A DNA stretch of 64,000 nt. Origin: Cherax quadricarinatus (Eukaryota > Arthropoda > Malacostraca > Decapoda > Parastacidae). Positions 13,159 to 27,400 of this stretch are shown one piece after another. The notes below the pieces were generated by a model. That model ran no database searches. It saw only the letters and a program-made list of their open reading frames with translations, and was not told the origin of the DNA. The stretch covers positions 3,064,379 through 3,128,378 of the forward strand of contig NC_091353.1 in the NCBI RefSeq assembly GCF_038502225.1. The letters are read 5' to 3'. Every line of letters begins with the position of its first letter. Position 1 is the first letter of the stretch. Both the position numbers and the translations under genes were made by a program.

Positions 13159-16100
13159 ATTTTTCTTATGAAATGATAGAGAATCTTTTTCTGATCATAA
13201 TGACACCAGAAGTATGAAATTTGGTGGAAAACTTATGGAATTATGCTCTCATGAAGTTAGCGGTCTCGACGATATTTACTCACTTTGAGCCCTATTTTTG
13301 GCCAATTCCAATATTGAAGTTGACTATTTCGCTAGAATTCCATTTGTTCTATCGAGTGAGTGCAAGAAACCTCCCATTTACCAATTTCAATTACCCAATA
13401 AAGTGGTCAGAAATTGGTAATTTGGCCAATTTCACACAAATTTCAAAAGATGCCAATTTCAAAATAGGGCCCAGAATGAATGAGAGAGACATTCATGGCA
13501 CTAAAATAACATTTTATCTGTTCATTAGTCACGTCTCTAGGCCCCTCTTATATTACCTTTGGTTTCCATTTTGAATTTTTATTTTCACAGAAAACAGAAG
13601 GTTTTCTGTTATGTATATTACTGCAACATTGTAAAAATGGTATAAATGATATCAGCGCACTTGTGAAAGAATATTAGACTCGCCAATTAATGTGTACTGG
13701 ACGTGTAATGAGATTTGTTTACTCTTGAACATCGGCAAATATTGATCATTTTTGCTACTTTGAGCTCAATTTCAAGGTACGTACTTATCGTGAAACCAAT
13801 CAATATCATCTATATTTCTGTAATATATCTTCCATTCTATAAATAACAAAAAGGCACAATACCGTGACTGGAACGATACACAAATAACCCGCACATAAAA
13901 GACAGAAGCTTACGACGACGTTTCGGTCCGACTTGGACCATTGACAAAGTCACACTGTCACAGTGTGACTTTGTCAATGGTCCAAGTCGGACCGAAACGT
14001 CGTCGTAAGCTTCTGTCTTTTATGTGCGGGTTATTTGTGTATCTTCCATTCTATCAAATGAGACCAAGAAAATGAGAATACAACCATAAATACCATACGG
14101 AAATATACTAGAAAGTCGCCGTTTTAAACCAAAAACACAGTTTTTTCTTTCTCATTATGCACTGTGTTTACCTGGATTACCAGGATTTTTTTTTATACTG
14201 CACACACTGGCCATGCAGACCCATTCTTTCATATGTAGGCCTGCCAGCTTTCTTCCACCAGATTTTAAGGCGCTAGAATTTAGGCGTACAAGTACGTGAC
14301 CGACCCTGGCTGGAATGACGTACTTGTACGTGACCGACCCTCAAACGGTTAATGTGAAAATAAAATGTAAAAAAATCACGGCTGTTGTGGGCAGGGAGCA
14401 GCTGACAGTTGTTACGATAACTGGATGTCCCTCATCTATGTCATGTTTGTCCTTTTATGCCAAGAAATACAAGTCTCTATAGTAGTGAATTATAGTGAGA
14501 GGATGGTTGCATATTATAGGTGCTCACTAAAGATAAACTATGTTGTTTTATAAATTTTTTAAGGTGTTAAATAAGGCAAAACACCATCACCTGCCTGTTC
14601 CCCACCACTCACTGCAAGTCAAAAATTCCAGTGTATTTTACCACAAACCCATTACAGTACATGCAGCATGCTGACATACAAACACAGTAGGACCCCCTGT
14701 ATCCGCAGGGGATAAGTTCCAAGGACCTGCGCCATGGATACCAAAACTGCGGATAGTAGCAAACCCTATATGTAATTCCCATACATACTTATTATAAAGT
14801 TTAATTGATAAATTATGCACAATAAGTGGAGAATTATCACTTATTTACTGATGGAAAACACTTCATGGCTCCTCTTAGGCTTTAAAGGAACTGCCAGCTT
14901 CTCTACTTTTGCACTCTGGGGCCATTATTATGCAAGATTAAGAGGTACGTTTGGACCACAGTAAACTGTGGGCAACTGAAACAGCAGATACCAAATCAGT
15001 GGATATGGAGGTTCTACTGTATCTGTATATTCAATAGTACAGCCTCTCCTCACTTAGCAATGTACTCGTTTACCAACGACTCAGACTTACGATGGGCTCT
15101 CTGACCAGCATGCATACCTAAATATGCAATGTATATTATGTATTTAGGTATGCATGTTGATTTCCTTTATTCTGTTTAATACAATACAGTGGTATCTTGA
15201 CTTACGAATGCCCCAACTTATGAGTTTTCCAAGTTATGAACCGTCGCTCGGTCGATTTATTGCTTTGAGTTGCAAGCCAAAATCTGAGTTACGAGTGAGC
15301 TTCAGATACACCGCCACTAACTGGTGGTGTATCTGAAGTCAAATCAAACTCTGTACCCAGAAATGCCAGGTACTTTGTCTCATCCCACATGCTCTTCCAA
15401 GACATAAATGGAAGGATAATAGTCCCACATTAATCCCAGATTGTAGTGAGGCACCTCGTCCCTTGGTTGGTTCTCATATAAATCTTGGGAAGAGGTAACC
15501 TCCATTTTAACACACAGCTTTTTCCAGAAATATTAATTAAGGTGGGTGGAGTAGTGATGGTGGTGGGTGGAGTAGTGATGGTGGTGGGTGGAGTAGTGAT
15601 GGTGGTGGGTGGAGTAGTGATGGTGCTGGGTGGAGTAGTGATGGTGGTGGGTGGAGTAGTGATGGTGGTGGGTGGAGTAGTGATGGTGGTGGGTGGAGTA
15701 GTGGTGGTGGTGGGTGGAGTAGTGGTGGTGGTGGGTGGAGTAGTGGTGGTGGTGGGTGGAGTAGTGATGGTGGTGGGTGGAGTAGTGATGGTGGTGGGTG
15801 GAGTAGTGATGGTGGTGGGTGGAGTAGTGATGGTGGGTGGAGTACTGATGGTGGTGGGTGGAGTAGTGAGGGTGGTGAGTGGAGTAGTGAGGGTGGTGGG
15901 TGGAGTAGTGAGGGTGGTGGGTGGAGTAGTGAGGGTGGTGGGAGGAGTAGTGATGGTGGTGGGAGTAGTAGTGATGGTGATGGGTGGAGTAGTGATGGTG
16001 GTGGGTGGAGTACTGATAGTGGTGGGTGGAGTACTGATAGTGGTGGGTGGAGTAGTGATGGTGGTGGGTGGAGTAGTGATGGTGGTGGGTGGAGTAGTGA

Positions 16101-19100
16101 TGGTGGTGGGTGGAGTAGTGAGGGTGGTGGGTGTAGTGATGGTGGTGGGTGGAGTAGTGAGGGTGGTGGGTGTAGTGATGGTGGTGGGTGGAGTAGTGAG
16201 GGTGGTGGGTGGAGTAGTGAGGGTGGTGGATGGAGTAGATATCCTGGTGGGTGGAGTAGTGATGGTGGTGGGTGGAGTAGTGATGGTGGTGGGTGGAGTA
16301 GTGATGGTGGTGGGTGGAGTAGTGATGGTGGTGGGTGGAGTAGTGATGGTGGTGGGTGGAGTAGTGAAGGTGGTGGGTGGAGTAGTGATGGTGGTGGGTG
16401 GAGTAGTGATGGTGGTGGGTGGAGTAGTGATGGTGGTGGGTGGAGTAGTGATGGTGGTGGGTGGAGTAGTGATGGTGGGTGGAGTAGTGATGGTGGTGGG
16501 TGGAGTAGTGAAGGTGGTGGGTGGAGTAATGATGGTGGCGGGTGGAGTAGTGAAGGTGGTGGGTGGAGTAGTGATGGTGGTGGGTGGAGTAGTGATGGTG
16601 GTGGGTGGAGTAGTGAAGGTGGTGGGTGGAGTAGTGATGGTGGTGGGTGGAGTAGTGATGGTGGTGGGTGGAGTAGTGATGGTGGTGGGTGGAGTAGTGA
16701 TGGTGGTGGGTGGAGTAGTGATGGTGGTGGGTGGAGTAGTGATGGTGGTGGGTGGAGTAGTGATGGTGGTGGGTGGAGTAGTGATGGTGGTGGGTGGAGT
16801 AGTGATGGTGGTGGGTGGAGTAGTGATGGTGGTGGGTGGAGTAGTGATGGTGGTGAGTGGAGTAGTGATGGTGGTGGGTGGAGTATACAATATTTCTTAT
16901 TTATAAAAACGTTTTTCTTATTTAAAAACCCATAACCAAAAAAATTGGGGTGGTTTTTTGCTACTTCTACTTACACTTAGGTCACACTACACATACATGT
17001 ACAAGCATATATATACACATGCCTCTGGGTTTTCTTCTATTTTTCTTCCTAGTTCTTGTTCTCGTTTATTTCCTCTTATCTCCATAGGGAAATGGAACAG
17101 AATTCTTCCTATGTAAGCCATGAGTGTTGTAAGAGGCGACTAAAATGCTGGTAGCAAGGGGTTAGTAACCCATTCTCCTGTATAAATTACTAAATTAAAA
17201 AAAAAAATCTTTTGATTTTCTTTTTGGGCCACCCTGCCTCAGTGGGATACGGTCAGTTTGTTGAACGAAGAAGAATGGTGCACACTTACCACATAGACCC
17301 ATTCTCATATCTAGGCCGAAATTTACACCTCACAGCTTATCTGAGTGAGCCGAGCTCATGGGGTAAAACTACTGAACCAATCCTGGCTTCAAAGCCGATG
17401 TACTATGGGACCGACCCCAAAAGGGTTAAATTAATTCTATTCATTTTTTTAATTCTAATTCATTTTTATAACACTGTTTTCCCAATTTATCTACTGTATA
17501 AAGAAAAAATATTAAGAAAAGAATTAGTTTTAGTGCCTCAACAAAGTCCATGGGGATCAAATAATTAGCAATGACAATGAACATTCATTCTTACACACAA
17601 TTCTGCTGCTGGTGTCCATACATAAAATTAATAATAGTCAAATCAGCCGAGTCTGCCCCAACAAACAAGGTGCTAAATCACCGAGCTATACTCACCCCAC
17701 CAGGTGTCTTGCCACAACTCGCAGTTCGCTGAAGTGATCAAATTTATCATGTGAATACAGTACCTTTTCATAACGCAATGCTCAATAAGAATTTAACAAA
17801 AATCAAAATATTTCTACATAAAAGAGTGAGAATAAAAAAAACCAGTCACTGCAGTAGATGCAAACCTTGAATGCAGTAACTCCTTCAATCATAAAGTTAA
17901 TGGCAATTTAACAAAAACTCTTATTTCTACCTGAGAGAATAAAAAAAAGTAGAGAAAGACTCACCCCCTATGTGGAGGGCACTGCAGTAGTTGCAAACCT
18001 CCTTGAGAGCCTCCACTTCTCTCTCAAGCCACACATACAGCTGGTACCTCAGCTGGCCACCATCCACCTCACAGCCAGTGGCAAGAGTTGCAAGTTCCTC
18101 CATCATCATCTTGAGACATGACACAAATTTCAATTGCTGTGCCATTATATCCAAATGCTTTTTGCTTGCCTCTGAAGGTCCTATGAAAGAAAGCAATTTT
18201 AAATTAAGCTTTTCTACTCAAACTCTTTAGTATATGCTCAGCCACGTTTCCAAGAGTCTGGCTGAATGTCCCAGGTTCAAATCCTGGCTGGTCGCAGTAT
18301 TATTTTTTAAAACCACTTTGTTTTGTGGATACATTAATATGTACATATGTATGCTCAAGCCCCAACCTTGATAGAGCTAGATGTAAAAGGTATGACTGTA
18401 CCTTCATCACTGGCCTGGGACACTCTGTCCTGTGGTTTGTGTTCCTCCTCCCCCTCCTCCTCATCATCATCATCATCAGCCAGAGAAAAGTCCAGATCCA
18501 GCTCATCATCACCTTTCGTTTTCCTAAGTGATGCTGGAGCAGACCAGTCAAACTCTCCCGTGGTGGCTGAACCAAACCCTGAAGAATACATAACACATAG
18601 CGTTTTTTTTTTTTTTAGCAAGTCGGCCATCTCCCACCGAGGCAGGATGACCCAAAAAGAAAGAAAATCCCCAAAAAGAAAATACTTTCATCATCATTCA
18701 ACACTTTCACCTCACTCACACATAATTGCTGTTTTTGCAGAGGTGCTCAGAATACAACAGTTTAGAAGTATACACATATAAATGTACACAATATATCCCT
18801 CCAAACTGCCAATATCCCAAACCCCCTCCTTTAAAGTGCAGGCATTGCACTTCCCATTTCCAGGACTCAAGTCTGGCTATATAAAATAACTAGTTTCCCT
18901 GAATCCCTTCACTAAATATTACCCTGCTCACACTCCAACAGCTTGTCAGGTCCCAAACAACATTCGTCTCCATTCACTCCTATCTAGCACACTTGCTGGA
19001 AGTCTTGCTGGAAGTCCAAGCCCCTCACCCACAAAACCTCCTTTACCCCCTCCCTCCAACCCTTTCGAGGATGACCCCTACCCCGCCTTCCTTTCTCTAC

Positions 19101-21421
19101 AGATTTATACGCTCTCCATGTCATTCTAGTTTGATCCGTTCTCTCTAAATGACCAGACCACCTCAACAACCCCTCTTCAGTCCTCTGACTAATACTTTTA
19201 TTAACTCCACACCTTCTCCTAATTTCCACACTCCGAATTTTCTGCATAATTATTTACACCACACATTGCCCTTAGACAGGCCATCTCCACTGCCTCCAAC
19301 CGCATCCTCGCTGCAGCATTTACAAACCAAGCTTCACACCCATATAAGAGTGTTGGTACCACTATACTTTCATACATTCCCTTCTTTACCTCCATAGATA
19401 GCGTTCTTTGTCTCCACATATACCTCAATGCACCACTCACCTTTTTTTCCTCATCAATTCTATGATTAACCTCATCCTCCATAAATCCATCCGCTGATAT
19501 ATCAACTCCCAAATATCTGAAAACATTCACTTCTTCCATACTTCTCCTCCCCAATTTGATATCCAATTTTTCTTAATCTAAATCATTTGATACCCTCATC
19601 ACCTTACTCTTTTCTATGTTCACTTTCAACTTTCTACCTTGACACACACTCCAAAATTCATCCACTAACCTCTGCAATTTTTCTTTAGAATCTCCCATAA
19701 GTACAGTATCATCAGCAAAAAGTAACTGTCAATTCCCATTTTGTATTTGATTCCCCATAATACATATTGCATATGATTTTGGTAGTAGGTTGGTAGACAG
19801 CAATCACCCAGGGAGGTACTACCATCCTGCCAAGTGAGTGTAGAATGAAAGCCTGTAATCGTTTTACGTGATGGTAGGATTGCTGGTGTCTTTTGTCTGT
19901 CTCATAAACATGCAAGATTTCAGGTACGTCTTGTTACTTCTATTTACACTTAGGTCACACTGCACATACATGTACACGTTTATGTATACACACTCATCTG
20001 AGTTTTCTTTGATTTTATCTTAATAGTTCTTGTTCTTATTGCTTTTTGTTTTATATCGATGGGGGAAGTGGAATAAGAATCTTTCCTCCGTAAGTCATGC
20101 GTGTTGTTAAAGTGAACTAAAATGCCGAGAACAATGGGCTAGTAAACCCTTCTCCTGTAAAGCCTACTAAAAAGATTAAGAATAAATGATATAGAAATAG
20201 GAAAATACTAAAAATTTTAATTTAGTGAAGGGATTCAGGGAAACCGGTTATTTTTATATAGCCGGACTTGAGTACTGGAAATGGGAAGTACAATGCTTGC
20301 ACTTTAAAGGAGGGGTTTGGGATATTGGCAGTTTGGAGGGATGTGTAATAGGACAGTACAGAGCCACAATGTGAGATCCATCACTGGGGCTCTGATGGTC
20401 ACTTTTTATATCTTTATATATGCTTCTAAACTGTTGTATCTGGGCACTCCTGCAAAAACAGTGATTATGTATGAGTGAGATGTTGAATGATGATGAAAGT
20501 ATTTTCGTTTTGGGGATTTTCTTTTTTTTTGGGTCACCCTGCCTAGGTGGGAGATGGCCGACTTGTTAAAAGAAAAATTAAATGTACTGAAGGATTAAGA
20601 AAACATTTCTGAAGCTCATCTGTTTAAAAACAAAATTAATTTTTGGTAAATATCTTGTGGTATTTTAAACAGCTAAAGGAGATCGGTACTCTATATGAAG
20701 GGTGCACATATGGAATCAGCCTAATAATCTCATTATTATATATTTCATTTCATTTTTTTTTACCACAACAGCGGTCTCCCATAATGGTAGGGTCACAAAA
20801 AAAAAAAAATCATTAATTCAATAACAGTCTTGCCAGAAGTGCATGAACATCAACTGCAATGACCCTAAACTACAATATACCATTCTACAGTCAACTATGA
20901 AGCATGCCAAGTTGAAGCTGCATGCATGGTTCTTTTTATTCAAGCGAATCTTAATATTCTTAAATAGAAGTGGAAAACCAGTTGGGGGAGAATGTAGAGT
21001 GTTGGAGGTTGACCCTCCATCTGGAAACTGGCCAGACTTCCTTCATCCTAGAGCTAAAAAGACAGCAGTAAAACTTTAAACTTGGGTTTGAATTAGGGTT
21101 AAACTAATTGTTCTGTGATATTTTATTTCTAAAGATAAGTCACAATACCATGGCTGAGACAATTAACAAGTAACCCACAACTTCAGATAATATTTTGGTC
21201 TGCCATCCCGGATTGCCGCCTAAATAACTGAAATAGAGTTTACTTTCCAAATTGTGGGGCAGTTGTAAATTGTGCCATCCATTTTATTGTGACAATTTTT
21301 TTACAGAAAAACCTGTCAACAGGAAAGGAAGTTGAAAGATGAACAAAGCATTGTGATCTTTAAGGCCAATAAAAAGTTAAAAACAAATATAAACACAAAC
21401 ACCTGCATGCCAAAATTATAA

Positions 21422-21480
<59 letters not shown>

Positions 21481-24400
21481 CAAACCAACAAGCACAAGAA
21501 AAAATAAATACAATCACACTTAGCTGAAATAACCTTGTCAACAGGAGGGGCATCCGAGCTGCAGTGTCAGCATGCCTCTAGCAAGATGGTGATGGAGCGA
21601 ATGATGGTTAAAGCATTTCTTCTTTTACGGGTCATCCTAACTCAGTGGAAGGTGGCAGGTGTTTTAAAAAAAATAAAATCTACATGCCAAGATCTTGTTA
21701 TTAATACTGTACCTGAGCTGAAGGTAAAGAGATTAGCAGATGTATCTTGGCCATCACCTACACGGCTGCTGCGTTCAAAGGAGGCGCCACTTTCAAGGGT
21801 TCCACTGTCTATTAACTCAAAGGCAGGTTTGTGCTCTTTTGATGGACTTCCCAAAAGATCTATATTTAAAAGGGACAATTTGAAATACAAAGATTAGTAA
21901 ACAATTGTGACATTGATGAAAATACTTCATTTATCATAACAGCCTTCTCTGGTTTAAGTTGTTAGGTGGCAGTGGGAAAGTCACTGATAAAAATGTAAAA
22001 TCAGAGTGTCCCAAGAAGCTGCCTTGTGGGCTACCAATATTTATGGGGAGAGAATATTATGTAACAGCTAAATCCTTGGTGCTTTTCTTTGAAAAGGTTA
22101 TTGTAAGTCAACAATGTTGACAGACACACACGTATTGATATGTGCTCTAAGTATGACAAATCCAATAATGAAAAATAGTATGGTGATATCAACAAGATGT
22201 GGAAAAAGACACCCGTGTAAAATTCAGGACATTTATTAGAGGAAACATTTCACCATGAGTGCCTTCTTCAGTTACATACTGGCTGTCTCCCACCGAGGCA
22301 AGGTGACCTTAAAAAAAAAAAAAAAAAAAAAAAACCACTTTCACCATCATTCACACCATCATTCACTCCAAACAGCAAATTATTATTTTTTTTTATTAAC
22401 ACATCGGCTGTCTCCCACCAAGGTAGGGTGGCGCTAAACCTGTAGGGATTATACAGTGACTGGGGGAGGGGGATGGAAGGCATTCAGGTTCAGTTCAGGA
22501 AACTGGAGCACAGATCCAATTCCCTAGATCAAGACCCCTTCACCAGCATCAAGGAACCTTCCTTGAGGGGACAAATATACCAAACCCCTCCTTTAACCCT
22601 TTCAGGGTCCAAGGCCCAAATCTGGAGTCACGCACCAGTGTCCAAGAATTTTCAAAAAAAAAATTTGTTTTTTTTTCTTATGAAATTGTAGAGAATCTTT
22701 TTGTGAAGGTAATAAAACAAAAAGTACGAAATTTGGTGGAAAATTGACGAAATTATGCTCTCGTGAATTTTGATGTGTCAGCGATATTTACGAATCGGCG
22801 ATTTTGCCGACTTTGACTCCCATTTTAGGCCAATTACATTATTCCAATCAACCAAATTCTTAGCTATTTCACTAGTATTACTTCTATTCTATCGATTGAG
22901 CACAAGAAATCGCCAAGTCAACTGTTTCAACTACAAAATAAAGTGATCGGAAATTGTTAATTTGGCCAATTTAACACAAAGTTCAAAATATTCCAATTTC
23001 AAAATAGGGTCCAGAATGAACAATGTAGGCATTCCTAGCACTAAACTAACATTTCCTCTGTTCATTAGTTATGTTTTGAGGCTTTACAAATAAATTCCAT
23101 TTTGATTTTTTATTCACATAATGAATTTTTATTCACACCAAAAAATAGAAGATTTACTCTTATGCAATACTGTAATAATTGTATAAATATCATCACCACA
23201 TTTGTGAATGTATATTAGACCCACCAGCTGACGTGTATTAGATGTGTGAGGTCGTTTGTTTACTCTTGAATATCGGCAAAAATTTAACATTTCCGCTACT
23301 TTGAGCTCAGTTTCAAGCCATTTCCAGTACTAAAACCAATCAAAATCATCTCTATTTCTGTAATATGTCTTCCATTCTATCAAATGAGACCAAGAAATCG
23401 CAAATATAACTATAAAAAACATACGAAAAAACACTGCAAAGTTGCTGTTTTAATCGAAAAATCATGATTTCATTTTTTTTCTCTCATTATACACAGTGTG
23501 CTGCAGGATCTGTTTTATGTGGTGCACACATACCACATAGATGTATTCTCTCATATCTAGGCCCAAATGTACCACTCACAGTTTATCAGAGTGAGCTGAG
23601 CTCATGGCATAGATCTACGGTTTGGACCCTGAACGTAAAGCCGTAGATCTACGGGACGGACCCTGAAAGGGTTAACCCTTAAACAGTCCAAACGTATATA
23701 TACATTCTTATGTGTAGCGCCCCAAATGCATTTATAGGTTTTATTTTTCCTGCCTTCAAATTTGGCATGATTGGCCTGAGATGCCTTGTCAGCATAGAAT
23801 GGGTTCTAACACTCAGTGTGCACAGTATTAAAAAATCTGGGACCACTTAGTACCTTGTGGAAGTGTCAGTTAAATTGAGTGCCAGCTAGAGCAAACAGTG
23901 CAGCAAACACCAAGGATTCACTGATGTAATGTCATATTAACACTCCTCTTTTAATAGGAAAGTGATGTTAACCCCAAGTTTAGGGTCTGTCTATCTGTCT
24001 GCCTATCTTTGTATCTCTGTCTATCTCTATCTCTGTCTGTCTGTCTCTATGTCTGTCTCTGTCTCTGTATCCCTGTCAATCTGTCTGTCTCTCTATCTGT
24101 TTGTCTATCTCTGTCTCACAGGTACACATAAATACAAGTATCTTTCTTTCAACGTACCAGCCGTATCCCACCGAGGTGGGGTGGCCCAAAAGGAAAAATG
24201 AAAGTTCCTCCTTTCAAATTTAGTAATATATACAGAAGGGGTTACTAGCCCCTTGCTCCCAGCATTTTAGTCACCTCTTACGACACTCATGGCTTACGGA
24301 GGAAGAATTCTGTTCCACTTCCACATGGAGATACGAGGAAATAGACAAGAACTAGAAAGAAAATAAGAGGAAAACCCAGAGGGGTATGTATATACAGTGG

Positions 24401-27400
24401 ACCCTCACCTAACGATATTAATTGGTGCCTGAGAACGAATACCGTTAGGCGAGTTTTTTAGCGTTAACCGAGGCAAAATGTTTGCGTTAAAATGTATCGT
24501 TAGCTGGATTTAATGTTAGGTGATGCCATCGTTAGCCGAGGGTCCACTGTATATGCTTGTACATGCATGTGCAGTGTGACCTAAGTGTAAGTAGAAGTAG
24601 CAAGACGTACCTGAAATAAATACAAGTATACATAGTGTAAATTGCCTAGGATAACCCAAAAGATTCAGACAGAGTGCTATACTCTGCTTGAAGATGTGAG
24701 TAAACGTGATGACGACACAGTCTTGTGGCTCTCTCTGAGACAGAGAGCTAGATGGATAGACAGATAGACAGGGAGCTTGACAGACAGACAAATAGACAGA
24801 CATGTTTGTGTACCAGCGAAAGCAAAGTGAGGACGAAGCTCATCAAATATCACCTCTAATCTTTTCTTATCAGCTGCACCCTTCCCCACCCTCGTGTATG
24901 CTCATCAAACGTCAGCTCTTATGAGTTGTTATCTCATCTCATCTCATCATGTCACTGTCAGGGGTCGACTTTGTTTTTCATGCTTCAAGGAAGCTTTTTT
25001 TTTTTTTTTAACAAGTTGGCTGTCTCCCACCGAGGCAGGGTGACCCAAAAAGAAAGAAAATCCCCAAAAAGAAAATACTTTCATCATCATTCAACACTTT
25101 CACCTCACTCACACATAATCACTGTTTTTGCAGAGGTGCCCAGAATACAACAGTTTAGAAGTATATATGTATAAAGATACAAAATATATCCCTCCAAACT
25201 GCCAATATCCTGAACCCCTCCTTTAGAGTGCAGACATTGTACTTCCTATTTCCAGGACTCAAGTCCGGCTATATAAAATAACCAGTTTCCTTGAATCCCT
25301 TCACTAAATATTACCCTGCTCACACTCCAACAGATCGTCAGGTCCCAAATACCATTCGTCTCCATTCACTCCTATCTAACACGCGTGAAGATCAACAATA
25401 GTCACAAAGCCAAATAGAAAGAACTGAGCTCTTACCTCCAGTATCAGGATTCTCTAGATCAATTACATTGTCAGGTAACTTGGACAAGACCTCAAGTGCA
25501 AGTGTTGGGCAGCCAGAACGCAGGTGAGCATGGGCTGTGGTGAAGTACAGCTGCCTCTCCAGAGGGGTCATGCTACTCTCATACACACTCTTTTTGTCAA
25601 GCATGTCTTGACCCGTCCCAAGGCTGAGAAATGATTCCAAAATACAGAAATCACTGTCAACTTACAAATACAATAGAATAAATATTTATCCAGCTCTCAA
25701 ATGTGGACTGAAGAAAGGATAGTCACATTTTCCATTACACCGGAAAACATCTTTTGTTAAATATATTTTTTAGCATTAGAATCATAGGGGTCAGATCAAT
25801 AAAACCACTGGACAATGTTAAATATCAAATATGCGATTGGCAAATAATCGACGCTCTATTGTATCATTCCTAAAGAGCAAAATTATTTAATCCCTTTATA
25901 TTACATATTACCCAAGAATATAATGATTGGTATCTGTACAAGATTTTCTGCAAAAGACAAGAAAAAGATACATGGAGTGATGAGTTATGACCTGACCTCT
26001 ACATATATTATAAGGTAATGAAAATGCCCATTAAGTACCAATATTACATAAATTATAGGGTAATGAAAATACCCATTAAGTACCAATATTACATACATAA
26101 AATTAACATTTTAGGAACTATTTTCCAGCAGAGCAGAGTAACTCAAACAAGAAAGCACAATCACTATCACTTGCTCTCCAATACCTTTTCATCATGATCC
26201 TAAGCTGACCCACCAGACACTTAAAGTGAAACAACTGTGAGCTTTTTCATATATTAAACCACAAACAGTTAACTTCAACAAGAAACCAAAAGAGCACTGC
26301 TGCCAAAGGAGTATTAGTCATATAATATGTACTTAAGAGCAGTCCTGATAGAATGAGTAGTCAATATACTTAACCCTTTGAGGGTTTTGGTCGTACTAGT
26401 ACGGCTTAAGACCCAGTGTTTTTGACGTACTAGTATGCCTAAATTCTAGCGCTCTCAAATCTAATGAGAGAAAGCTGGTAGGCCTACATATGAAAGAATG
26501 GGTCTATGTGGCCAGTGTGCGCAGTATAAAAAAAAATCCTGCAGCACACAGTGCGTAATGAGAAAAAAAAACTTTGACCGTGTTTTGGGAATAAAACAGC
26601 GACTTTGCACTGTATTTTTGTATGGTATTTATTGTTGTATTCTAGTTTTCTTGGTCTCATTTTATAGAATGGGAGGCATATTACAGAAATTGAGATGATT
26701 TTGACTGGTTTTACAATGAAAAGTACCTTGAAATTGAGCGCAAAGTAGCAGAAATGTTCGATTTTTATCAAAGTTCAAAAGTAAACAAATCATGCCAAGC
26801 GTCCAATACACGTCAACTGGTGAGTCTAATATTCTTTCACAAGTGCGCTGATATTATTTATACCATTTCTACACTAATGCAGTAGTCTGCATAACAGTAA
26901 ATCTTCTATTTTTTGTAAGAATAAAAATTCAAAGTGGAAAGTCAAAGAAATATAAGAGGGGCCTGGAGATGTGATTAACGAACAGAGAACTTGTTATTTT
27001 AGTGCCAGGAATATCTTTTTTGTTTATTCTGGACCCTATTCGGAAATTGGCACCTTTAGGAATTTGTGTGAAATTGGCAAAATTGCTAAATTCTGACCAC
27101 TTTATTGGATAGTTGAAATTAGTAAATGGGTGGTTTCTTGTACTCATTCGATAGAAAAAATGGAGTTCTAGCGAAATAGTTATGATTTTTGTCGACTAGT
27201 ACATTGGAATTGGCCGAAAATAGGGCTCATAGTGGGCAAAATCGCCGATGTGTAAACATCGTCGAGACCGCTAACTTCGCGAGAGCATAATTCCGTAAGT
27301 TTTCCATCAAATTTCATACTTTTGGTCTCATTATGATCGGGAAAAGATTCTCTATCTTTTCATAAGATTTTTTTTTTTTTTTTTTTTGAAATTTGGCTGA

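Noticed and set aside
15430..16906. Two very long open frames (486 aa TTITTPP on minus, 473 aa GGVVMVV on plus)
   Set aside because: They are produced by a 21-bp tandem unit without stop codons in any relevant frame. No promoter, splice or domain support, and both strands are equally open.
18236..18298. Candidate tRNA gene with CCAGGTTCAAATCCTGG T-arm
   Set aside because: The 5' half cannot form D and anticodon arms.
20843..21079. 78-codon plus-strand frame
   Set aside because: Starts within an RTE-tail remnant, no recognisable domain, and no splice context; left as intron.
21316..21513. Poly-Phe frame
   Set aside because: Created by a 58-bp A-run; not a gene.
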